Below are positions 8,190 to 16,957 of a DNA stretch of 64,000 nucleotides, piece after piece. The stretch comes from Anaerolineales bacterium UBA6055 (GTDB taxonomy: Bacteria; Chloroflexota; Anaerolineae; Aggregatilineales; Phototrophicaceae): assembly GCA_002428985.1 (NCBI GenBank), contig DIYL01000059.1, forward strand, positions 335,197 to 399,196, read 5' to 3'. Position numbers and translations under genes: made by a program. The notes beneath the pieces are model-generated. The model did no database searches, was not told the origin of the DNA, and was given only the letters and a program-made list of their open reading frames with translations. Numbering within the stretch: the stretch's first letter is position 1; each line of letters starts with the position of its first letter.

Positions 8190-8303
8190 TCATCCCCTCC
8201 CCAAACCTCTCCCCGACGCATCAAGGAGGGGCTTTTAAGTCTCCATACGTAGTGGGTAGATTTAGTGGGAGGTATTTTTCTAGTTTCTTTTGACCACTTA
8301 CTT
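8190..8303. repeat. Family B dispersed repeat, copy 1
   Basis: Starts ATCCCCTCCCCAAACC, has CCCGACGCATCAAGGAGGGG, then CTTTTAAGTCTCCA, and ends TTTCTTTTGACCACTTACTT. Very similar copies are at 16830-16948 and 48431-48545, all in the same orientation. The repeat abuts the stop codon of the RraA-family gene. The pyrimidine/purine arms form a hairpin followed by CTTTT on the plus strand, like an intrinsic terminator. Confidence 0.85.
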
Positions 8304-8912
8304 TTAATCCCAACCATAAATTTCGAGTGTGGTTTTACCCGACCGTAATTGGCGCACGATGTCTTCTTCTTTTTCTTCGCGTTGGATACCGTTTGTAATC
8401 GCTTCTTCGACACGATCCGCTGGAATCACGACAACACCATCACGATCGCCAACGATATAATCGCCGGACTTGATGTATACGTCTCCGATGAAAAGCGGTT
8501 CGTTCAATGTGCCTTTTCCAAATTTGGTTGTACCGCGAATACACAACCCACGCGAAAATATGGGAAATCCTAATTCTTCGATCGGATCAGCATCGCGTAC
8601 ACAGCCATCAATCACCAATCCGACAATACCACGCTCCATAGCAGCAACTGTCAAAATGTCGCCCCAATACCCTGCTTCATAATGTCCTGATACGGATGCA
8701 ATGAGGATGTCACCAGCTTGCGCCTGCGCCACTGCCATATGTAGGAGCTTATTATCGCCAGCCATTGAGTTAATAGTGAAAGCGCGTCCACATAGTTTCA
8801 TGGATTGCGAGATGGGTTTAATCGCGGAGGGGAGTGCACCTTGTTTTCCAATTGCTTCGTGCAAAGTTGCTGTCGGGAGTTTCGAGAGTTGTTCGATATA
8901 TGATTCGGTCAT
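8304..8912 (-). CDS. RraA/HMG-aldolase family protein
   Basis: 202 aa, covering the whole RraA-like (demethylmenaquinone methyltransferase-like) fold: ATLHEAIGKQGALPS near the start, the central GHYEAGYWGDILTVAAMERG and GLVIDGCVRDADPIEELGFPI. The G-x-x-x-(20)-R-D core (Gly of GYWGD, Arg-Asp of CVRD) is the metal/pyruvyl-binding signature of 4-hydroxy-4-methyl-2-oxoglutarate aldolase and oxaloacetate decarboxylase. The motif suggests an Mg-dependent aldolase or decarboxylase. True RraA regulators of RNase E lack this role but share the fold, so the exact function is open. It is followed closely by repeat B and preceded by the DUF3179-like gene on the same strand with a 92-bp gap containing a hairpin. 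Confidence 0.85.
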   Translation of the reverse strand: MTESYIEQLSKLPTATLHEAIGKQGALPSAIKPISQSMKLCGRAFTINSMAGDNKLLHMAVAQAQAGDILIASVSGHYEAGYWGDILTVAAMERGIVGLVIDGCVRDADPIEELGFPIFSRGLCIRGTTKFGKGTLNEPLFIGDVYIKSGDYIVGDRDGVVVIPADRVEEAITNGIQREEKEEDIVRQLRSGKTTLEIYGWD

Positions 8913-8972
8913 AATCCACCCTTTGTGCTAGTTTTATCCACACATGATACCAAAGGGCGAAAATATAAGGGA

Positions 8973-8997
8973 TGCCCTGAAACATCACGTCAGGGCA
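8973..8997 (-). terminator. Hairpin after the DUF3179-like gene
   Basis: TGCCCTG (8973-8979) pairs with CAGGGCA (8991-8997) around an 11-nt loop, 8 bp beyond the stop of the minus-strand gene ending at 9005. The transcript downstream of the stem reads UCCCUUAUAUUUUC, which is moderately U-rich. Confidence 0.5.
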
Positions 8998-9004
8998 CGA
9001 TTAT

Positions 9005-9991
9005 TTAACTCGGTATCAATTGACCGTCATAAATATCACAATTGGGGAATGTATATGAAAAGCCATACCAGCGCGTAAACATCTGCTGTGGACGCTTTAC
9101 CGCAAGCTTCTCACCATTGCCATCATATAAGAAGCCATTTACAAGTGTGACTCCTGTATCGAAGCGATAGCTGTTGTCCACTTGTAATTCTACGGATTGC
9201 GCTTCAATAAAGAACGCATCTGGGGCTTTTGCTATGTCATCGTAGTAGATGAAAAGTGTTTCGTCCTCAATCCGATCGAAAATCCCCTTAGGGTGCGCTT
9301 TTATCGCATCCATTGGATAATATCGCCGAACAGCCGTAGTCCATACACCAAGCCCCAAGTCCATTGTTTCACGACGGGTATCGGCTTCACCTACTGTTTT
9401 CACAAAATGTGGTGGTAGATTATTTCCCATAAATCGGTGCATAAAGGGTGTTACAAAGTTGAGAAACTTACCACGCAAATCAAGCTTTGAAGACTGTGCT
9501 AATTGTGCGTCGGGGTACATTTTTAGCGCTGCTTCCACGGTTGTGTACAGCAAATCATGGTCGGAGTATTCTAAGTTTTTGCCTTTATGATGCCCGAGAA
9601 CACATTCGCCTGTGATGTGATCCCAATATGAGTTGGTGGGTTTATCCCCAAGTAGCGCCAACCCATTATAAAGACCGCGTGCGGCAAATTCTGTATATTG
9701 ACCGTCAATAACTGGAATCAAACTGACCCCACTATTGCAAGGCATTCAAAACGACACCATCCACGGTTCGCCATTAATTTTGCCCTGTGCGACATGATGA
9801 TATGCCATTTGACCTTTGATAAGAGCAAGCGGTTGCGTTGGATGAGCAAGTAGTAAAAGGTCTGTATCTGCTTTAACTTGGTTATGATTGAGTGCATCGT
9901 CTAACCGACTTGTCTTGTCCACCACGAGTGGCTTAAACATATCTTCATCTTCTAAAATGGCGCGACTTGTATCAATTTCTTGCATTGGCAT
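9005..9991 (-). CDS. DUF3179-like protein, putative selenoprotein (UxxC, TGA at 9748-9746)
   Basis: Start ATG 9991 has AGGA seven bases upstream. The frame reads to residue 81 (PWMVSF), then TGA at 9748-9746, then continues in the same frame as MPCNSGVSLIPVI to TAA at 9005, giving 328 residues if the TGA is read. The two halves together match the DUF3179 pattern: ALIKGQMAYHHV, then WMVSF-x-x-x-C-NSG, then ARGLYNGLALL, then SYWDHITGECVLG. In relatives the place of the TGA is the first Cys of a C-x-x-C redox motif, so reading it as selenocysteine gives U-x-x-C. A hairpin fitting the bacterial SECIS model follows at 9731-9713. Alternatives are a point-mutated pseudogene or a TGA sequencing error. 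DUF3179 has no firm biochemical role; I infer a thiol or selenol redox function. No signal peptide is visible. Confidence 0.65.
9713..9731 (-). promoter_or_regulatory. Candidate SECIS hairpin in the DUF3179-like gene
   Basis: On the minus strand, numbering the T of TGA as 1, bases 18-24 (UGGGGUC) pair with 30-36 (GAUUCCA). This gives seven pairs, two of them G-U, around the loop AGUUU. The loop starts 21 nt after the UGA and has G in position 2. This agrees with the bacterial SECIS consensus as I remember it (loop 16-37 nt from UGA, stem of at least 4 bp, a G in the first two loop bases). It lies inside the coding sequence, as expected for bacteria. Confidence 0.6.
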
Positions 9992-10153
9992 GTAACTATC
10001 CTATTGCTATGTTATATAAACAGTATACGCAGGAACAACCAAAACATACTATCAAATCATTCATGCAAACTATGAACATTCGTCATGTAAGGAAATGCGA
10101 ATAACGCACTGTATAATTTATCAAGTGCATAACCAATCCCGAGGTAGAGACGG

Positions 10154-11749
10154 ATGAATCGTCAGCAACTCGCAGCGCAGATTATTATTGTCGGATTATT
10201 GCTAGGTATATTTGGCAACATCCTCTTTCACCCCTATTTAACAGATGATTTTGATTTCGATCTTATTCCAATTCTAGGTATCGGGTTCCCGATTTTTGTC
10301 ACAACAGTTATCGGGGCAGGATTTTTATTGGCGCGACGGTATCGTGTGCCCCTCGGTTTGCGACGTATTTGGTTGGTCGTACCGATCTTGTTCTTTGCGA
10401 TGATGGTTGCGGTACGTGGCGATTGGGTGATAATGGTCGTGAACATCATGGCTGTGTTCGCGCTCGGTGGGTTGTTGTTGCACTATTTGCCAAAGAAACA
10501 CTATCTAGATGAAGCGACAACGGTTGAATATTCACTATCCCTTATTGTAGCAGGGGTTGTAAGTGCCGTGATGCCCCCGTTTGAATTGTTATATCTGAGG
10601 GGTTGGTTCAAATCGTTGGACTTACGTAAGAGTAAGGGATTTGTCGCGGTTGGACGGGGTTTATTATTGGCAACGCCTGTATTGATTGTTTTTGTCATCT
10701 TATTAGGGTCGGCAGATGTTATTTTTGCGGAACGCATTGGCAACATCTTTAGCAATCTTCTACCTAGTAATGCCGAGTCTCTCATCACACAAGTTATCTT
10801 CATTGGGATTATCGCTTATGTGATCATCGGTTTGATCGCCTATGGACTTGTACGTGCTGTTGAAGCCATTCACGCTGATACAATCGAACCCCCAAGTGAT
10901 AGGAACACAACCGAAGCACGTAAGCGTGGTGGTGGATTGGGCATGATCGAAGCAGGTATTATGCTCGGTAGTGTGAATTTGCTGTTTTTGTTCTTCGTAT
11001 TCATTCAACTGCAATATTTGTTCGGTGGTGAAGAGACTATCGCAGCGGGTTTCACATATGCGACGTATGCACGACGCGGTTTCTTCGAGCTTGTTGCAGT
11101 GACGATGCTGGTATTGGCACTGGGTCTATGGCTTGATCGCGCGACGTTAAGGCGCAGTACCATGCATACAACCGTGTTCCGTGGGATGGCGATTGTGATG
11201 GTTGCACTCACATTGATTATGCTTGTATCTGCATGGCATCGCATGTCTTTATATGAAATGGCGTTTGGATACACACGCTTGCGCATCTATACGCATATTT
11301 TCATGCTAGCTCTGGCGGCGTTGCTCGGTGCATTTCTGTTGCAATTGTTTCGGGTTAAACCAGCGATTTTCTCATTCAGTTTACTGCTTGTGATGATCGC
11401 GTATTTGGGTGTCTTGAATTTGTTGAATGTGGAAAACTTCGTTGCTTGGCACAATATCCAACGGGATACAAGCGAGGTCGAGCTTGATATTTGTTATTTG
11501 CGCACCTTCTCGGTTGATGCGTTGCCAGCCATGCTCCATCTATACGAAAATGGAGACTCCGCAACAGAAAGACAACATGCACTTTTGTGGATGCAGGAAA
11601 AATGGAATACGTTGGATATGCACGATACAAAACCAATCTCGATGCTGAACTTCGCACATCAATCGGCATACACACAATTAGAGTCAATGCGTACTGATTT
11701 TCTTGAGCTTAGCAATCCATCCAATGAGTTTAATTGTCGCTATTGGTAG
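10154..11749 (+). CDS. DUF4173/DUF4153-like integral membrane protein
   Basis: 531 aa with about eleven to twelve hydrophobic segments, beginning with IIIVGLLLGIFGNILFHPY at residues 10-28. The second half shows the features of DUF4173: LQYLFGGEETIAAGFTYATYARRGFFEL, then LVSAWHRMSLYEMAFGYTRLRIY, the R-M-x-L-Y-E-x-x-Y-G-x-x-x-x-R-x-Y-x-H pattern of the family. Function is not known; members are cytoplasmic-membrane proteins of unclear role. The last 90 residues (from VAWHNIQRDTSEVELD) are soluble and look like a short helical-repeat tail. The gene begins 160 bp from the divergent DUF3179-like gene and ends at family C repeat 1. Confidence 0.75.
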   Translation: MNRQQLAAQIIIVGLLLGIFGNILFHPYLTDDFDFDLIPILGIGFPIFVTTVIGAGFLLARRYRVPLGLRRIWLVVPILFFAMMVAVRGDWVIMVVNIMAVFALGGLLLHYLPKKHYLDEATTVEYSLSLIVAGVVSAVMPPFELLYLRGWFKSLDLRKSKGFVAVGRGLLLATPVLIVFVILLGSADVIFAERIGNIFSNLLPSNAESLITQVIFIGIIAYVIIGLIAYGLVRAVEAIHADTIEPPSDRNTTEARKRGGGLGMIEAGIMLGSVNLLFLFFVFIQLQYLFGGEETIAAGFTYATYARRGFFELVAVTMLVLALGLWLDRATLRRSTMHTTVFRGMAIVMVALTLIMLVSAWHRMSLYEMAFGYTRLRIYTHIFMLALAALLGAFLLQLFRVKPAIFSFSLLLVMIAYLGVLNLLNVENFVAWHNIQRDTSEVELDICYLRTFSVDALPAMLHLYENGDSATERQHALLWMQEKWNTLDMHDTKPISMLNFAHQSAYTQLESMRTDFLELSNPSNEFNCRYW

Positions 11750-11778
11750 ATTTGTATAACTGAAAATCATATCTGCAT

Positions 11779-11843
11779 GAATCGCCTGTGGTTAAAAACC
11801 AACAGGCTACTCGGCATTGGGAAACCAGCTAAAGAGGTTGATG
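11779..11843. repeat. Family C dispersed repeat, copy 1
   Basis: Reads AATCGCCTGTGGTTAAAAAC, then CAACAGGCTACTCGGCATTG, then GGAAACCAGCTAAAGAGGTT. Copies at 18921, 35019 and 48612 share this order. The first half folds as GCCTGTGGTT against AACCAACAGGC. It lies between two convergent genes. Confidence 0.8.
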
Positions 11844-11941
11844 TGAGTCGCTTTAGCAACTACTACACTGAGCCAGCGGACTTTTAGTGTCTGATGATTG
11901 ATGAATATAGTTACAATCGAGAATCATTAAATCTATAGTTA

Positions 11942-11966
11942 TGGGGATACGACTCTCGCATCCCCA
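11942..11966 (-). terminator. Hairpin after the HAM1-IMPDH fusion gene
   Basis: TGGGGAT (11942-11948) pairs with ATCCCCA (11960-11966), 12 bp beyond the minus-strand stop at 11979. Loop 11 nt. The following transcript is AU-rich but has no strong U run. Confidence 0.5.
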
Positions 11967-11978
11967 ATATGATTTTAG

Positions 11979-14234
11979 TTACATCTGATTGCGATAGGCT
12001 TGTCCGACAGCGCTTGCTTGTGAGCTCACGACGCGGATAAGTTCTTGTTCGCTGGTGTTGGCGAAATGACGCAGTTCTGCCATATTGGTCACGCCGACAT
12101 CTGCCATAGTACGGGCACCATAGTGCTTAAAGGTGTTGAGGTAGAAAACCATCGAGTTGGCTTTTTCCTCGAAGAAGCGATAGCCTGCTTTACCCTCAAC
12201 ATTGCGAGTACGTCCGCCGGGGCGCAGACGTTTACGTGCTAATTCAGGATTGGCGCTTTCGATAATCATTGTCGGGGCGGATGCACTCCCGTGATATGGC
12301 ATGCAGACTTTGCGTGTTTTATGTTCGAAATAGATGTCGCCTTGTTCGACAACACAATGCGCTAATTGTTGATTGTAGGAGATCAAATCCACACCCATCA
12401 AGAACAAATGCCCCATCTGTGAGCCGACACCACCTTCAACCGCAATTGTGACATCATTAAAGCGAGCATCGGTTGTAATCGCGTAGACTTCTTCAAGGGT
12501 GGTGACTGCCATACCATTCGTCGCAGAGGTACATTGTCGCCCGCCACCGTGCCCGAAGAATAAGCCATCCACCCGAATAGCTGGATCAATTAATTTGAGG
12601 CATTGTTCTTTATCGCTAACTTGCCCGACGAATAATTCAATCTCATCGCCAAATTCGGCACGAATCGCGCCGGCAATTTCGATCACGCGGGGGTCAGAGT
12701 TGATGGTATAGATGCGGAACAAACGCACGCCTGCATTTTCGTAGAGGTAGCGTACCGCAGCAACTTCATCGGCGACGTTGCTACACCCGATTGCTGCGCC
12801 AATATTGCGGGCAGCACGTTCATAGTTCGCTTGGCTCAATCCGAGCTTCTTGAGGACATCTTTAGCCGCATTAATCACACCTGCTTGACGCTCGATATAT
12901 CCGGCAAAAATGCTATTGCGGTGCGTGAAAATGGGATGGTGTCCGATGGCTGCTGTTACTAGTACATCACGAAAACCCGAAATAGCAGGCATCGAACCGA
13001 ACCCAAGCATACTGCGCGGATATTTACCGATCTTATTGAATAAACCAAATTCTGCGCTTAATGTCCGCGAAACATAGGCTTCTGATGAGAGCTTACGATA
13101 GCCGAGGTCTTTCCATGAATAGGTACTGGTGCTAAACGGGTTATCATTGATGCCGAGTACCGTCTCGACAGTACGTGACTTTTTGTTGCTTCGCTTGGGA
13201 ATCACAATGCGACCCCTTTCCATATCTTCTAGTGTTGCGATGACCTCACTATTTTGGGTACTGAGGAAGAAATCAGCGCGTTGCGAGAGGGCTAATGTCC
13301 GGCGTTCGGGTCCAAATTGCCAGATGACAGGCGAGCCATTTTTGTTCATCACCAAATTACTACGGTCAACATCGGTCAAGATTAATCCGATACTGCTTGA
13401 ATTGTGTTTCGGTAAATAGCGTGTGTAATAAATATTTTCTTCAAATTGAATTGGGCGATAATTGGGTGCGGTAAAATCTGTATTTGGTGTATTATCACCT
13501 TCAACTGCTTCGAGGGCAAATGCAAAATTTACAGCCCGTTCATCGGTCAATGACTCATAGTCAACACGTTCTAATTCTTGCTGATAGGGTTCGTCGATCA
13601 TGAAGATACTGTGCCCGAGTTGGAAGGGTGCATCAGCAAGTGCTTCCAATGCTTTGCGGCGCATTGAATAGCTATCTTTTTCTTCATTGCTCATTTCGGC
13701 AAAGGTGCGTGTATCGCCCTTCGGCACGAACATATCATCCCAACCGAAGCCGTTTGTCCCACGTAGGCATTCTGCAATTGTTCCTTCGGTGTTACCTTCG
13801 CGTACATAGACTTCTTTGCCATCGTAAACAGCAATCAAAATTTTGGCGATCGCCGTCCGGTCACGCCCTTGTAGCCATGTCTCGGCGATCATTCGGCGCA
13901 TCTCGACATCTTCAGAAAAATCCTTGATATATGTGCCGGGTCGTCCGCCTAACCCACGAATGGCAAGTGATGTTTCTTCGACCAAAATCGGGTTAAATCC
14001 GTTGGCTTTATAAGCTTCCATCGCTTTGTGTTTGACGACTTTATGGGGGTCGAGGCTTTGAATTTCTTCGATGTTGAGTTTTTTGCCGACAATTTCGTAA
14101 TGGCTGAGGATACGGCGGAATTCTTCGAGTTTGTTGCGGTTGGTGGTAGCAACTTCAAAGTAAGGCTGTTCGGTTGTACGCGCCTTGACAACATTAACCA
14201 CCTCTGGCTCGGTGGCATAGAGTTTTCTGGGCAT
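11979..14234 (-). CDS. HAM1/ITPase fused to an IMP dehydrogenase-like barrel
   Basis: 751 aa with two enzyme domains. Residues 22-205 are a HAM1/ITPA-type non-canonical purine NTP pyrophosphatase: TTNRNKLEEFRRIL (phosphate loop), VEETSLAIRGLGGRPGTYIK (active-site loop; the second acid is Glu where Asp is usual), GTNGFGWDDMFVPKG and TFAEMSNEEKDSYSMRRKAL. Residues about 230-420 form a linker domain I do not recognise. Residues about 430-690 resemble the (beta/alpha)8 barrel of IMPDH/GMP reductase: AGVRLFRIYTINSDPRV, DGLFFGHGGGRQCTSATNGM (in the place of the GPGSICTTR catalytic loop, with a Cys), VTIAVEGGVGSQMGHLFLMG. The last 50 residues (ARTMADVGVTNMAELRHFA) are helical. Both halves act on IMP/XMP-type nucleotides in other organisms, so the fusion probably combines cleaning of ITP/XTP with IMP or GMP chemistry. 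The catalytic competence of the barrel is uncertain. It looks monocistronic. Confidence 0.78.
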   Translation of the reverse strand: MPRKLYATEPEVVNVVKARTTEQPYFEVATTNRNKLEEFRRILSHYEIVGKKLNIEEIQSLDPHKVVKHKAMEAYKANGFNPILVEETSLAIRGLGGRPGTYIKDFSEDVEMRRMIAETWLQGRDRTAIAKILIAVYDGKEVYVREGNTEGTIAECLRGTNGFGWDDMFVPKGDTRTFAEMSNEEKDSYSMRRKALEALADAPFQLGHSIFMIDEPYQQELERVDYESLTDERAVNFAFALEAVEGDNTPNTDFTAPNYRPIQFEENIYYTRYLPKHNSSSIGLILTDVDRSNLVMNKNGSPVIWQFGPERRTLALSQRADFFLSTQNSEVIATLEDMERGRIVIPKRSNKKSRTVETVLGINDNPFSTSTYSWKDLGYRKLSSEAYVSRTLSAEFGLFNKIGKYPRSMLGFGSMPAISGFRDVLVTAAIGHHPIFTHRNSIFAGYIERQAGVINAAKDVLKKLGLSQANYERAARNIGAAIGCSNVADEVAAVRYLYENAGVRLFRIYTINSDPRVIEIAGAIRAEFGDEIELFVGQVSDKEQCLKLIDPAIRVDGLFFGHGGGRQCTSATNGMAVTTLEEVYAITTDARFNDVTIAVEGGVGSQMGHLFLMGVDLISYNQQLAHCVVEQGDIYFEHKTRKVCMPYHGSASAPTMIIESANPELARKRLRPGGRTRNVEGKAGYRFFEEKANSMVFYLNTFKHYGARTMADVGVTNMAELRHFANTSEQELIRVVSSQASAVGQAYRNQM

Positions 14235-14343
14235 GTTTGATTTCCATCTCCTAATCTGGACTTATATCTAGATTATGACAGAGGACAGACCTGAATAACA
14301 AGTGAGAAATATTAAGATATGGATTTTTCTGTTTAAGCCATGT

Positions 14344-15267
14344 TTATCGCGTAAACAGTAAGTTAATCACACCCATATTTTTTAGCATCGCTTGCGTCTG
14401 TGATTGAATGGTAGCGGCATCGTCAGTCCAATCCGACAATGAGCCATCGAGGTTAATCGCTTGCATGCGCGTGAACCCCATACCTAGTACCTCGCTGAGT
14501 GCTTGAATCGGTTCATAGTCAAACGCTTTGAGTGCTTGCGGATTGTATTCCATAATTAGGGCGAGATTTGGGGATTGGGCGATGGTCTGCTTCATACTGC
14601 GGAGTGCGCCCATCTCGGCACCTTCAATATCCATTTTGACAAAATCGACCTGTTGGATACCCATCTCCATTAAGCATTTGTCGATGGGGACAGTTTTAAC
14701 GGTAAATTTCTGCATTTCAAATTCTGACGATTGGCGTGGGGCGACATCAAACTCGCCAATTTGTGCGCGCTGTAAATCCGCCAATGACTCATCATAGTGC
14801 AACGATCCACTCGCTGACATCATCAGATAATCATAGAGCTCGGCTGTGCCTTCTTGTTCGGCAACAGCCCGTTGCATCGCGGTCACATTGGGGAATTTTC
14901 CAACATTTTGTTGGAGGACAGCATGGGTGCGTGGATGTGGCTCGAAGGCAATTACTTGCCCATTGTCGCCAGCCAGCTCTGCAAATAAACGCGCATAATA
15001 GCCAACATGTGCACCAATATCGAGGATGGTCATCCCCGGCTTGACCATCTGCTGGACGTGGGTTGTGGTTTCCAGTTCATGGCGATTGGTCAGCAATTCT
15101 AACCGAAACCAAAATGGATCATCAGCAATGGTCTTAAACCCCTTGTTGGCTTCTAATACAGGGATCACCAAATGCGACATCACCCAATGAATGGCAACAT
15201 GAGCCGGTTTGAATCGTTTGACGGTCTTGCGATATAGTGTCAGGCTGGAATCGAATACGCGCATCAT
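14344..15267 (-). CDS. FkbM-family SAM-dependent methyltransferase
   Basis: 307 aa. The FkbM methyltransferase domain spans about residues 85-260: the SAM-binding motif I is MTILDIGAHVGYYARLFAEL (about 93-112), motif II VIAFEPHPRTHAVLQQNV, and the post-motif VDFVKMDIEGAEMGALRSM, where the acidic D-I-E-G-x-E is typical of the family. Members methylate hydroxyl groups of glycans or secondary metabolites. The first 80 residues are an additional helical region with HVAIHWVMSHLVIPVLEANKG. There is no signal peptide and no biosynthetic cluster nearby, so the acceptor is unknown. It stands alone between the HAM1 fusion and the TolB-like gene, both on the same strand, with about 90-100 bp gaps. Confidence 0.85.
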   Translation of the reverse strand: MMRVFDSSLTLYRKTVKRFKPAHVAIHWVMSHLVIPVLEANKGFKTIADDPFWFRLELLTNRHELETTTHVQQMVKPGMTILDIGAHVGYYARLFAELAGDNGQVIAFEPHPRTHAVLQQNVGKFPNVTAMQRAVAEQEGTAELYDYLMMSASGSLHYDESLADLQRAQIGEFDVAPRQSSEFEMQKFTVKTVPIDKCLMEMGIQQVDFVKMDIEGAEMGALRSMKQTIAQSPNLALIMEYNPQALKAFDYEPIQALSEVLGMGFTRMQAINLDGSLSDWTDDAATIQSQTQAMLKNMGVINLLFTR

Positions 15268-15354
15268 AACTGTTGAACTGCTCCTCCAAAGTACCGTGAT
15301 AGCCTAACCTACTCGTGCACGATGGTCAATCCTGAAAGCAAGCCAATTCTTTAG

Positions 15355-16302
15355 CTAACGGTCAACTAACACCCATGCAGGTTCAAGCACATCCGTCCAA
15401 TCTGGCTCGAGAATATCATCGAGCCCAAACAACAAATACAATGAGCTACGCGATAGTGGCGGTAACATCCATTCTTGAACGTTCATCGGTTGATCAAGTT
15501 GTACGGTATAGAGTCGTCCGGGGAATTTTGCTGTTGATTGGAATACAATACGGTTAGGATCCGTCGTCCAAGTCACATGCTGATAAGTATTTTCAGGTTC
15601 GGCGATCGCTGTAATCGTCTCTGTAGCGAGGTCAATTTGAAACAGATTCCATTCACGCCCACGATTAGATTCATAAATGAGGGTTGTCCCATCGGGTGAC
15701 CAGACAGGTAATTGATCCCAGAAGTTATCATCTGTTAGACGAGTCGTATCCTTCGTTGCCAAATCCAGTATATAAATTTCTCCAACTGAATCGTAGGCAA
15801 TTTGCTTACCATCAGGCGACCACGCAGGACGACCAAATGCAACGTTATTGGCTGTGAGTTGTTGCTGTTCGCCAATTGCTATATCCAACACAAAAAACTG
15901 CGAAATATTGACTGGATTGGCTTCATATAGAATTTGGGTGCCGTCCGGTGACCAGTGTGGATGCGAATCGCTGTGGTCATTGTCGGTGAGTTGGCGTAAC
16001 TCTCGCCCATTTGCTGATAACCAGAACAATTCGCTGTCGCCATCACGGTCGGACACAAACACAAGATCGCGGGTTGTTGGCGACACTGTCACATATTCAT
16101 CATTATTATCCGACACATGCAACCGTCGTGTCAATTCGCGGTGCATGTCGCTGATATATAATTGGCGTTTACTGAATACGCTCGCAGAATAGACGACTTG
16201 TCCCGACACAGGCAGTTGATGAGCCAGCACATATACACCCACACATAAGCCGACCATCACCAATGACATAATAACGCTGAGTTGTGTGATAAGTCGGAGC
16301 AT
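15355..16302 (-). CDS. Membrane-anchored TolB/WD40-like beta-propeller protein
   Basis: 315 aa. Residues 5-30 are a single N-terminal membrane anchor (IMSLVMVGLCVGVYVLA) that could also be an uncleaved signal. The rest has four to five TolB-like (PD40) repeats: TTRDLVFVSDRDGDSELFWL, then HPHWSPDGTQILYEAN, then GRPAWSPDGKQIAYDS, then LPVWSPDGTTLIYESN, and HVTWTTDPNRIVFQST. The W-S-P-D-G-x-x-I motif repeats about every 40 residues. Such anchored propellers bind proteins or peptides in the envelope. A true TolB works in the Tol-Pal system of diderms, and no tol gene adjoins this one, so I do not assign that role. The anchor orientation places the propeller outside the membrane. Confidence 0.8.
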   Translation of the reverse strand: MLRLITQLSVIMSLVMVGLCVGVYVLAHQLPVSGQVVYSASVFSKRQLYISDMHRELTRRLHVSDNNDEYVTVSPTTRDLVFVSDRDGDSELFWLSANGRELRQLTDNDHSDSHPHWSPDGTQILYEANPVNISQFFVLDIAIGEQQQLTANNVAFGRPAWSPDGKQIAYDSVGEIYILDLATKDTTRLTDDNFWDQLPVWSPDGTTLIYESNRGREWNLFQIDLATETITAIAEPENTYQHVTWTTDPNRIVFQSTAKFPGRLYTVQLDQPMNVQEWMLPPLSRSSLYLLFGLDDILEPDWTDVLEPAWVLVDR

Positions 16303-16340
16303 AGGAAATCCTGTAGAGTCAGTGACGATACGCGGGTAAA

Positions 16341-16628
16341 CTATGGATAAATTTGTGTTTGATCAGACCCGCGTATGTCAACAATCATTGGTTTGACTGT
16401 CTCATACCATGTATGATACGCTGGCGTTTCGTAATATGCATCAATCGTTTCTTGAGATTCAAATACTTCAATCATTGTAAATTGTGTCGGGTCGGCCTCA
16501 TCTTGGAAGACATCATATCTTAGGTTACCGTCGCTTTGTTGACGTGTTTTGCCATTCGCGATTGTCACATCACGGAATGCATCTATATCACTTTTATTGA
16601 CTTGGATATGAATCAATACAATAATCAA
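16341..16628 (-). CDS. Antibiotic-biosynthesis-monooxygenase (ABM/YgiN-type) domain protein
   Basis: 95 aa, the full length of a single ABM ferredoxin-like domain. It begins IIVLIHIQVNKSDIDAFRDV and has NLRYDVFQDEADPTQFTMIEVFESQE then AYYETPAYHTWYE. These match small dimeric ABM proteins such as LsrG and YgiN, which act as monooxygenases, isomerases or heme-binding proteins. The fold is confident; the reaction is not. It stands 38 bp from the TolB-like gene on the same strand, possibly as the first gene of a short two-gene unit with that propeller. Confidence 0.8.
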   Translation of the reverse strand: MIIVLIHIQVNKSDIDAFRDVTIANGKTRQQSDGNLRYDVFQDEADPTQFTMIEVFESQETIDAYYETPAYHTWYETVKPMIVDIRGSDQTQIYP

Positions 16629-16706
16629 GATGATTCCTTACTCAAAATTTGCTTCCAAGATTTTCTATTAATGTAAAATCTGGAAAATCTTTAGAGATTA
16701 TTTGAC

Positions 16707-16726
16707 GGACGAGACATGTCTCGTCC
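16707..16726. repeat. Family A palindrome with AT spacer
   Basis: GGACGAGAC, AT, GTCTCGTCC, then CTACGAA. The region after it (to about 16790) also contains GGATAAGGTCTGCATTATCC, a second short hairpin, which resembles GGATAACACCCACATTATCC after the copy at 46333. So this copy and 46333 may be members of a longer composite element. Confidence 0.8.
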
Positions 16727-16829
16727 CTACGAATATTTACGTGAATCCTAGTAAGGATAAGGTCTGCATTATCCGTAGATCAACAAAATAATCTTAAAAC
16801 ATACGGGATATTACATAACTTGAAATTGT

Positions 16830-16948
16830 TATCCCCTCACCAAACCCCTCCAAGACGCATCAAAGAGGGGTTTTAAGTCTCCACATATTTAGTGGGGAAG
16901 ATTTAGAAGGCGAGATTTTTCCAGTCTCTTTTGGCCACTTACTTAAAT
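16830..16948. repeat. Family B dispersed repeat, copy 2
   Basis: Reads ATCCCCTCACCAAACCCCTC, GACGCATCAAAGAGGGGTTT, then AAGTCTCCA and ends TTTGGCCACTTACTTAAA. It begins about 200 bp after the ABM gene and ends 10 bp before the stop of the DegT gene. Its hairpin arms are CCCCTC/GAGGGG, one pair shorter than in copy 3. Confidence 0.85.
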
Positions 16949-16957
16949 TCCGTACAA

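Noticed and set aside
8150..8413. 87-codon minus-strand frame overlapping RraA and family B repeat
   Set aside because: It reads through the repeat and the real RraA end in a different frame; no start context.
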